A program made the position numbers and the translations under genes. A stretch of DNA of 5,933 bases from positions 1-5,933 of the forward strand of contig JAJZUK010000092.1 in the NCBI GenBank assembly GCA_021847125.1. The letters run 5' to 3'. This stretch comes from Pseudomonadota bacterium. GTDB taxonomy: Bacteria > Pseudomonadota > Gammaproteobacteria > Burkholderiales > SG8-39. The notes beneath the pieces were generated by a model, which ran no database searches, was not told the origin of the DNA, and saw only the letters and a program-made list of their open reading frames with translations. Below, piece after piece: positions 1 through 4,757 of this stretch; within the stretch, counting starts at the first letter, position 1; each line of letters begins with the position of its first letter.

Positions 1-37
1 CCTGCAGCGGTGTAGCCTTTTTTTGCAACTGCGCCAC
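1..37 (-). CDS. Possible start of the next cox-operon gene (partial, runs off the window)
   Basis: Two bases after the ctaG stop codon, a GTG at 37-35 opens a frame that stays open to the window edge and reads MAQLQKKATPLQ. The G-rich end of ctaG (GGGGTGA) lies just upstream and could act as a weak ribosome binding site, although the spacing is short. In betaproteobacterial cox operons ctaG is often followed by a small DUF2970 membrane protein and then coxC (subunit III). A short basic N-terminus like this would suit the DUF2970 type, but twelve codons cannot identify a family. The true start could also be the TTG at 28-26, or no gene may begin here. Confidence 0.25.
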   Translation of the reverse strand, partial: MAQLQKKATPLQ

Positions 38-39
38 CG

Positions 40-603
40 TCACCCCGGAACCGCCTTCTGATTCGCGCCGTCGACGCGGAAGAACGTATACGAAAGCGTG
101 ATGGTGTTGATGTCCTTGGGCAGGGCCGGATCGACCACGAATACCACCGGCATCTGCCGCACTTCGCCCGCCGCCAGCGTCTGCTGCGTGAAGCAGAAGC
201 ACTGCAGCTTGTTGAAATACAGCGCGGCCTGCCTTGGGCCGTAGCTGGGCACCGCCTGCCCGGTGACCGGCTCGTGCAGCGTATTCTTCACCTCGTACAT
301 CATCTGCGTCAGTTCGCCCGGGTGGACTTCCACGCTCGAGGCCATGGGCTTGAACGTCCACGGCAGCATGCGCACGTTGGAGTCGAATTCGATCGTCACC
401 TTGCGCGTCAGGTCCACCTGGGTGTTCACCGCGGCGGCGTTGGCTTCGCCCGGCTGCCACAGCTCGCGCAGGCCCGCGACCTCGCACAGCTTGTTGTAGA
501 ACGGCACCATGGCGAAGCCGAAGCCGAACATGCCCAGCGCGACCACCAGCAGCTTCTTCAGCATGCGCCGGTTGGAGGCGGAAGCAGCGGCGGGCGTGTT
601 CAT
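40..603 (-). CDS. ctaG: Cytochrome c oxidase assembly protein CtaG/Cox11 (copper delivery to CuB)
   Basis: This 187-residue protein matches the usual length of the CtaG/Cox11 family, which is membrane-anchored and inserts copper into the CuB site of oxidase subunit I. Residues 1-14 are a short cytoplasmic tail, about 15-35 form one transmembrane helix, and the rest is a periplasmic immunoglobulin-like domain. The signature copper-binding CFCF motif is at 135-138 (Cys135, Cys137). A third conserved cysteine, Cys40, lies just after the helix in the FYNKLCE segment, where Cox11 has a functional Cys. The C-terminal DINTITLSYTFF stretch is also typical. The ATG overlaps the TGA of the preceding small gene by 4 bases (ATGA), and no clear Shine-Dalgarno sequence precedes it, so translation is probably coupled. 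It ends the visible cox cluster. The family call is firm; copper transfer is known for the family and not shown here. Confidence 0.96.
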   Translation of the reverse strand: MNTPAAASASNRRMLKKLLVVALGMFGFGFAMVPFYNKLCEVAGLRELWQPGEANAAAVNTQVDLTRKVTIEFDSNVRMLPWTFKPMASSVEVHPGELTQMMYEVKNTLHEPVTGQAVPSYGPRQAALYFNKLQCFCFTQQTLAAGEVRQMPVVFVVDPALPKDINTITLSYTFFRVDGANQKAVPG

Positions 604-719
604 TTTGCGAGCCAGTACTCGAGTATGATCGCGAAGAAGAAGCCGAGCGCGACCGCAGCCAGGATCAGCCCCGTCTTCCTGTTGTTCGCGTTGCCGCGGT
701 CCATGCTGGCGCCCTGCAT
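600..719 (-). CDS. Small single-helix cytochrome oxidase assembly protein
   Basis: This is a 39-codon gene between coxA and ctaG. The protein has a short basic N-terminus (DRGNANNRKTG) followed by one hydrophobic helix (LILAAVALGFFFAIILEYW) and ends in LAK. It resembles the tiny proteins annotated as cytochrome oxidase small assembly protein at this position in betaproteobacterial cox operons; their exact role is not established. Two starts are possible. The ATG at 719-717 overlaps the coxA stop as TGATG and favours translational coupling. The ATG at 704-702 gives a 34-residue protein and has an AGGG seven bases upstream. I chose the first because of the coupling. The stop overlaps the ctaG start by 4 bases. 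Its place between a catalytic subunit and a copper chaperone fits a role in oxidase assembly, but this is inference. Confidence 0.8.
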   Translation of the reverse strand: MQGASMDRGNANNRKTGLILAAVALGFFFAIILEYWLAK

Positions 720-2323
720 CACTTTACTTCCGGCTGCTCGTGAAAGCTGTGGTAGGGCGCAGGGCTGGGCAGATGCGTCCACTCCAGCGTATCGGCGCCT
801 TCCCACGGCCGCGCCGGCGCTTTCTCGCCCTTGCGCAGCACGCTGCACTTCAGCACGATGTACAGGAACAGCAGCTGCGTCAGACCGAAGCCGAACGCGC
901 CTACGCTCGCGATCTGGTTGAACTCGGTGAACTGGCTCGCGTAATCGGGGATGCGCCGCGGCATGCCCGCGAGGCCGAGGAAGTGCATCGGGAAGAAGGT
1001 AATGTTGAAGAACACGATCGACAGCCAGAAGTGCCACTTGCCCAGCGTCTCGTCATACATGATGCCGGTCCACTTCGGAATCCAGAAATAGGTTCCGGCA
1101 AAGATCGCGAACAGCGAGCCCGCCACCAGCACGTAGTGGAAATGCGCGACGACGTAGTAGGTGTCCTGCATTTGCACGTCGACCGGCATGACCGCGAGCA
1201 TGAGCCCGGTGAACCCGCCCATGGTGAACACGAAAATGAAGCCGACCGCGAACAGCATCGGCGTCTCGAACGTCATCGAACCCTGCCACATCGTGGCGAG
1301 CCAGTTGAACACCTTCACGCCGGTCGGCACCGCGATCAGCATCGTGGCGTACATGAAGAACAGCAGCCCGGCGGTGGGCAGCCCGACGGTGAACATGTGG
1401 TGCGCCCAGACGATGAACGACAGGATCGCGATCGAGGACGTGGCATACACCATCGAGGAGTAGCCGAACAGGGGTTTGCGCGCGAACGCGGGGATCACCT
1501 GGCTGATGATGCCGAACGCCGGCAGGATCATGATGTAGACCTCGGGGTGGCCGAAGAACCAGAAGATGTGCTGGAACATCACCGGGTCGCCGCCGCCGGC
1601 GGCGTTGAAGAACGAGGTGCCGAAATGGCGGTCGGTCAGCGTCATGGTAATGGCGCCGGCGAGCACCGGCATGACCGCGATCAGCAGATAGGCCGTGATC
1701 AGCCAGGTCCAGACGAACATCGGCATTTTCATCAGCGTCATCCCCGGTGCGCGCATGTTGAGGATGGTGGTGATGATGTTGATCGAGCCCATGATGCTGG
1801 AGGCGCCCATGATATGCAGCGCGAAAATGCCGAGGTCCATGCCCGGGCCCATCTGGATCGACAGCGGCGCATAGATGGTCCAGCCGGCCGCGGGAGCGCC
1901 GCCGGGGACGAAGAACGAAATGATCAGCAGCAGCGCCGCCACCGGCAGCAGCCAGAAGCTCCAGTTGTTCATGCGCGCGAACGCCATGTCGGGTGCGCCT
2001 ATCATCAGCGGGATCTGCCAGTTGGCGAAACCGACGAAGGCCGGCATGATCGCGCCGAACACCATGATCAGGCCGTGCATGGTGGTGAGCTGGTTGAAGA
2101 ATTCCGGATTGACGATCTGCAGGCCCGGCTCGAACAGTTCGGCGCGGATGGTCAGCGCGAGCACCCCGCCGATGAGCAGCATGGTGAACGAGAACCACAG
2201 GTACATCGTGCCGATGTCTTTGTGGTTGGTGGTGGTGACCCAGCGCATCAGCCCGGAGGGGTGATGCTCGTGCCCGTCGTGATCGGTGTGACCCTGGCCG
2301 TGGGTATCGATGACTGCGCTCAT
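719..2323 (-). CDS. coxA: Cytochrome c oxidase subunit I (aa3/caa3-type haem-copper oxidase)
   Basis: CoxA is the catalytic subunit of the inner-membrane terminal oxidase, which reduces O2 to water and pumps protons. The 534-residue length and roughly twelve hydrophobic helices are normal. Metal ligands are complete: His83 and His396 for haem a, His394 for haem a3, and His259, His308 and His309 for CuB, with Tyr263 in GHPEVY placed for the His-Tyr crosslink. Proton-channel residues are those of an A1-type oxidase: Asp112, Asn119 and Glu261 for the D path, and Thr334 and Lys337 (PTGVK) for the K path. Arg456-Arg457 fit the haem propionate arginines. The first 24 residues are unusually rich in His (six between positions 8 and 21). 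The start is supported by AGGAGA six bases upstream of the ATG. The gene is separated from coxB by 107 bases with hairpins, and its TGA overlaps the next ATG by one base. Confidence 0.98.
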   Translation of the reverse strand: MSAVIDTHGQGHTDHDGHEHHPSGLMRWVTTTNHKDIGTMYLWFSFTMLLIGGVLALTIRAELFEPGLQIVNPEFFNQLTTMHGLIMVFGAIMPAFVGFANWQIPLMIGAPDMAFARMNNWSFWLLPVAALLLIISFFVPGGAPAAGWTIYAPLSIQMGPGMDLGIFALHIMGASSIMGSINIITTILNMRAPGMTLMKMPMFVWTWLITAYLLIAVMPVLAGAITMTLTDRHFGTSFFNAAGGGDPVMFQHIFWFFGHPEVYIMILPAFGIISQVIPAFARKPLFGYSSMVYATSSIAILSFIVWAHHMFTVGLPTAGLLFFMYATMLIAVPTGVKVFNWLATMWQGSMTFETPMLFAVGFIFVFTMGGFTGLMLAVMPVDVQMQDTYYVVAHFHYVLVAGSLFAIFAGTYFWIPKWTGIMYDETLGKWHFWLSIVFFNITFFPMHFLGLAGMPRRIPDYASQFTEFNQIASVGAFGFGLTQLLFLYIVLKCSVLRKGEKAPARPWEGADTLEWTHLPSPAPYHSFHEQPEVK

Positions 2324-2350
2324 GCGTTTCTCCTGGAATTCGTTGCTTTA

Positions 2351-2363
2351 GGGTATCTTACCC
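2351..2363 (-). other. Short stem-loop in the coxB-coxA spacer
   Basis: This is a perfect inverted repeat with 5-bp arms (GGGTA and TACCC) and a 3-base loop. It lies immediately downstream, in transcript order, of the larger hairpin at 2365-2386 and about 27 bases before the coxA start. It is short and could be chance on its own. It is reported because it directly abuts the stronger hairpin, so the two could stack in the mRNA. No U-tract follows, so it does not look like a terminator. Confidence 0.4.
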
Positions 2364-2364
2364 T

Positions 2365-2386
2365 GCGAGGGGATATCTCCCCTCGC
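2365..2386 (-). other. Strong stem-loop in the coxB-coxA spacer
   Basis: This is a perfect inverted repeat with 9-bp arms (GCGAGGGGA and TCCCCTCGC) around a 4-base loop, GATA on the transcribed strand. The arms are mostly G-C, so the RNA hairpin should be very stable. The following bases are AGGGTAAG with no run of U, so a classic Rho-independent terminator is unlikely. It sits between coxB and coxA in the same operon, where such hairpins can mark RNA processing or protect the 3' end of the upstream message. That role is inferred. Confidence 0.65.
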
Positions 2387-2401
2387 GCTCTCCTAAGTTG
2401 G

Positions 2402-2428
2402 GCGCCTGACGATAATTCCGCCAGGCGC
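2402..2428 (-). other. Stem-loop just after the coxB stop
   Basis: An inverted repeat starts two bases after the coxB TAG. Seven perfect pairs (GCGCCTG with CAGGCGC) continue through one G-U wobble and two more G-C pairs, giving a 10-bp stem around a 7-base loop (GAATTAT on the transcribed strand). No U-tract follows, so it is not a standard intrinsic terminator. Its place right behind the coxB stop suggests 3'-end protection of a processed coxB message or partial attenuation before coxA, both unproven. Confidence 0.6.
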
Positions 2429-2430
2429 TG

Positions 2431-3558
2431 CTATTTACGTGCCGCTTTGACTTCGGCCGGCTGCACCATGTCGCCGGTCTTGTTGCCCCAGGCGTTGCGC
2501 TCATAGGTAATCACGGCCGCGATATCGGTATCCGAAAGCTGCTTGCCGAACGCCGCCATCGCGGTGCCGGGTTTGCCCTCCAGCACGCGCTCGATGTGCC
2601 CCGCCTTGGGGCCGGTCGCGATCTTGGAGCCGTCCAGCGCCGGGAATGCCGGCGGCATGCCCTTGCCCGTCGGCTGGTGGCAGGCGGCGCAGTTCGCAGC
2701 GTACACTTTCTCGCCCTTCGCCTGCAGTTCGGCCAGGGTCCACTGCTTGTTCGGATCCTCGGCGGCCGCGCTCGCCTTCTGCTTCTGCTCGGTGACCCAT
2801 TGCGTGTATTTTTCCGCCGACACGACCTGCACCACGATCGGCATGAATCCATGGTCCTTGCCGCACAGCTCGGCGCACTGGCCGCGATAAGTCCCTTCCT
2901 TGTCGGCGCGGAACCAGGTATCGCGCACGAAGCCCGGAATCGCGTCCTGCTTGATGCCGAAGGCCGGCACCCAGAACGAGTGGATCACGTCATTGGCGGT
3001 GGTCAGCACGCGAATCTTCTTGCCCACCGGCACCACCAGCGGGTTGTCCACCTCGAGCAGATAGTGTTCGTCTTTCGGTTTCTGGTTATGAATCTGGTCC
3101 TGCGGCGTGGACAGGGCCGACAGAAACCCTACGCCCTCGCCTTCGCCCTTGAGATAGTCGTAGCCCCATTTCCACTGGTAACCGGTGGCCTTGATCGTGA
3201 TGTCCGGATTCGACGTGTCCTTGAACGCGATCAGGGTCTTGGTCGCGGGCCAGGCCATGCCGACGAGGATCAGGAACGGAATCACGGTCCAGATGATCTC
3301 CACCGTCGTGTTTTCGTGAAACTGCGCCGCCTTGTGGCCGACCGACTTGCGATGGGCGTAAATGGAATAGAACATCACGCCGAACACGACGCAGAAGATG
3401 ACCAGGATGACGTACATCATCAGCATGTGCAGATCGTAGATTTCGCTGGCGATCCGGGTCACGGGCGGCTGAAAATTGATTTGGTAGCCGGCCGATGCCA
3501 GCCCGGCGTAGAGCGCGAGCGCCAGGCCCCCAGTCAGTCGTCCCAGTTTGTTGTTCAT
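2431..3558 (-). CDS. coxB: Cytochrome c oxidase subunit II with fused cytochrome c domain (caa3 type)
   Basis: CoxB receives electrons from cytochrome c and passes them through CuA to subunit I. The 375-residue protein has, in order: a signal peptide (about 1-23, likely cleaved after ASA), two transmembrane helices (about 45-68 and 86-108), a periplasmic cupredoxin domain and a C-terminal class I cytochrome c. CuA ligands are all visible: His193, Cys228, Glu230 (backbone), Cys232, His236 and Met239 in GQCAELCGKDHGFM. The aromatic electron-entry patch is YQWKWGYDY at 127-135. The haem c site is CAACH at 290-294, with Met334 the likely distal ligand. A linker of about 25 residues rich in K, A and Q (about 252-276) joins the two domains. 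The start is supported by GAGGA five bases before the ATG. It is the first cox gene, preceded by a long leader, and is followed by a hairpin-containing spacer before coxA. Confidence 0.97.
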   Translation of the reverse strand: MNNKLGRLTGGLALALYAGLASAGYQINFQPPVTRIASEIYDLHMLMMYVILVIFCVVFGVMFYSIYAHRKSVGHKAAQFHENTTVEIIWTVIPFLILVGMAWPATKTLIAFKDTSNPDITIKATGYQWKWGYDYLKGEGEGVGFLSALSTPQDQIHNQKPKDEHYLLEVDNPLVVPVGKKIRVLTTANDVIHSFWVPAFGIKQDAIPGFVRDTWFRADKEGTYRGQCAELCGKDHGFMPIVVQVVSAEKYTQWVTEQKQKASAAAEDPNKQWTLAELQAKGEKVYAANCAACHQPTGKGMPPAFPALDGSKIATGPKAGHIERVLEGKPGTAMAAFGKQLSDTDIAAVITYERNAWGNKTGDMVQPAEVKAARK

Positions 3559-3680
3559 GATTTCCTCATAGCTTCAAAAACCCGGTAGCGGAATTTATGG
3601 TAATAGCTGCAGTTCTCTACGCGAACGACAGCGCGAGTTCGGCCGGGGGGCACGCTGATTCCAGCTTGTTCTCGGTCCAT
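3555..3680 (-). CDS. Doubtful 41-codon upstream ORF overlapping the coxB start
   Basis: An ATG at 3680-3678 opens a 41-codon frame (begins MDREQAGISVPP, ends FEAMRKS). Its TGA overlaps the coxB ATG by 4 bases (ATGA), the geometry of translationally coupled genes. Against it, no Shine-Dalgarno sequence precedes the ATG, the product is basic with no recognisable domain or membrane segment, and an open stretch of this length is easily found by chance in GC-rich DNA. It could be reached by re-initiation, because the mini-ORF at 3708-3688 ends seven bases before it. I consider it more likely to be leader RNA than a gene. Confidence 0.15.
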   Translation of the reverse strand: MDREQAGISVPPGRTRAVVRVENCSYYHKFRYRVFEAMRKS

Positions 3681-3682
3681 GC

Positions 3683-3698
3683 CGGCGCTAGCGCGCCG
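3683..3698 (-). other. Stem-loop over the mini-ORF stop in the cox leader
   Basis: An inverted repeat with 6-bp arms (CGGCGC and GCGCCG) surrounds a 4-base loop and contains the palindrome GCGCTAGCGC. The stop codon of the mini-ORF at 3708-3688 falls inside it, so ribosomes translating that frame would open the hairpin. No U-tract follows. G-C-rich palindromes are common in such DNA, so a function is only a possibility. Confidence 0.35.
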
Positions 3699-3708
3699 TC
3701 AAGGACAT
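3688..3708 (-). CDS. Possible six-codon leader peptide upstream of coxB
   Basis: An ATG at 3708-3706 is preceded by AAGGAG with a five-base gap, the best Shine-Dalgarno match in the window. The frame reads MSLTAR and stops at TAG, about 130 bases before coxB. The stop lies within a G-C-rich hairpin. This could be a leader peptide or upstream ORF that controls coxB translation or leader folding. The codons show no run of a regulatory amino acid as in classical attenuators. The reading frame is also open upstream of the ATG, so only the ribosome site and the stop define it. A chance match remains possible. Confidence 0.25.
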   Translation of the reverse strand: MSLTAR

Positions 3709-3752
3709 CCCCGCTCCTTCTAAAGACGGGGGCCCGGCGAAAAAAGTGCGGT

Positions 3753-3782
3753 ACCGTAGCATGAACACAGGGCCTAGATCAA
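3753..3782 (-). promoter_or_regulatory. Candidate promoter for the cox operon
   Basis: Reading toward coxB, TTGATC (3782-3777, four of six matches to the -35 consensus) is followed after 18 bases by TACGGT (3758-3753, three of six matches to -10), with a TGC just before it that makes an extended -10. Transcription would start near 3746 and give a leader of almost 190 bases. TTGATCTAGG also looks like the left half of an FNR/ANR box, but the right half is not conserved. A weaker alternative lies closer to coxB around TACCAT (about 3603-3598). No transcription data were available; this is a pattern match only. Confidence 0.3.
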
Positions 3783-3830
3783 GCTTTGGGCTGAAATTTC
3801 CGCGGCTGATCGCTGTATCAATTGATCGAA

Positions 3831-4757
3831 TCAGCCCCGTTTCGGGCGCGCCGTTTCGAATCTGATGATGGCGCGCCCGTCTTCGCTTACGCGCGGCTGC
3901 GGCTTCCATGCGTGGCCGTAGACGATTTCGAAGCTCGCCGGCAAACTGCCGTCGCGGCGCAGCTTCTCGTAGGCCGTACGCATCGCGCGGTAGACGCCCT
4001 TGCCGGTGAGCCCGCGCCGGCGAGCGGCGAGTGCGTTCACCTGGCCGCTCGCGCGCAGGTCTTTGATCAGCGCGTCGACGTCGGCATAAGTCACGGTGAT
4101 GAGTTCCATGTCCATCACCGGTTCGGCATAGCCGCAGGCCGAGAGCATGTCGCCCAGATCGTGCATGTCGATGAAGTCGTGCACGTGCATGGCGCCGTCT
4201 TGCGCAGCAAATGCGCTTCTGAGCTCCTTCAAGGTATCGGGCCCGTAGCAGCTGAACATCAGCAGCCCGCCGACGCGCAACACGCGCTGCATTTCCTTCA
4301 GCGCAGGCAGCGGATCTCCGCCGCAGTGCAGGGCCAGATTGGACCAGACCAGATCGACGCTCGCCGCTGCGAGCGGCAGCGCGGCCATGTCGGCGCACAG
4401 GCAAGCCACACGCTCGCGCGCAAACAGGCGCTGCAGCCAGGCGCCGCGCGCAGCCCGCAGCATCGGATAGGCGAAATCCAGCCCCAGCAGCTGCGCCTGC
4501 GGATAGATTTCGGCGAGGCCTTTGGCGCCGTGGCCGTCGCCGCAGCCCGCATCGAGCACGCGCTGCGGCGCGAGCTTGATGTACTGCAGGCGCTCGCGCA
4601 TGCGCGCCTCGACCTCGCGCGCGAGCAGCGCAGCGCCGGCATAGGTCGCGGCCGCGCGCGCACTGGCGCGGCGCGCGGCGCGCCGGTCTATCGCGGCTGG
4701 ACTCAGCGCCGCCCCCCCGGCCGCCGTTGCGTCGTCCAGGCCGGGCGCGCGCCTCAC
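3831..4757 (-). CDS. bioC: BioC/NDUFAF5-family SAM-dependent methyltransferase (probable malonyl-ACP O-methyltransferase)
   Basis: This 308-residue soluble protein has a class I methyltransferase fold. The SAM-binding motif I is VLDAGCGDG at 67-75, the acidic residue after strand 2 is Asp94 (LGLD), and a later strand carries DLVWSNLALH at 135-144, the WSN signature seen in BioC. BioC methylates malonyl-ACP to start pimelate synthesis for biotin. Residues 32-50 (SARAAATYAGAALLAREVE) match the usual BioC N-terminal helix, so the first roughly 20 residues are an extension. The C-terminal half (DTLKELR at 174-180, HDLGDML at 199-205, DGSLPA at 269-274) also recalls the NDUFAF5 branch, a respiratory complex I assembly factor, so biotin synthesis is not certain. 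The start is a GTG that overlaps the amidase stop by 4 bases, suggesting coupling. No other biotin genes are visible. No clear terminator separates it from cox. Confidence 0.82.
   Translation of the reverse strand: MRRAPGLDDATAAGGAALSPAAIDRRAARRASARAAATYAGAALLAREVEARMRERLQYIKLAPQRVLDAGCGDGHGAKGLAEIYPQAQLLGLDFAYPMLRAARGAWLQRLFARERVACLCADMAALPLAAASVDLVWSNLALHCGGDPLPALKEMQRVLRVGGLLMFSCYGPDTLKELRSAFAAQDGAMHVHDFIDMHDLGDMLSACGYAEPVMDMELITVTYADVDALIKDLRASGQVNALAARRRGLTGKGVYRAMRTAYEKLRRDGSLPASFEIVYGHAWKPQPRVSEDGRAIIRFETARPKRG

Noticed and set aside
18..24. Seven T on the plus strand near the left edge, as a possible terminator
   Set aside because: On the transcribed minus strand this is a run of A, which does not terminate transcription, and no plus-strand gene ends before it.
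616..625. Perfect 10-bp palindrome TACTCGAGTA
   Set aside because: It falls within the coding sequence of the small assembly protein (Leu-Glu-Tyr codons) and contains a common restriction-type hexamer. No supporting context for a regulatory site was seen.
600..1037. A 145-codon minus-strand frame ending in the small membrane protein
   Set aside because: Only its last 34-39 codons are plausible as a gene. The upstream part is an alternative frame within coxA and has shadow-like Arg-rich composition.
740..2506. A 588-codon open frame on the plus strand opposite coxA
   Set aside because: Its product is a low-complexity mix of R, H, E, D and Q with no domain, as expected from the antisense of a GC-rich membrane-protein gene. 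The minus strand encodes a complete CoxA with all its ligands.
3739..3758. Palindrome CGGTACCG followed by a run of six T on the minus strand, as a possible terminator for bioC
   Set aside because: The palindrome leaves only a two-base-pair stem once a loop is allowed, so it cannot form a stable terminator hairpin. It also overlaps the proposed -10 element.
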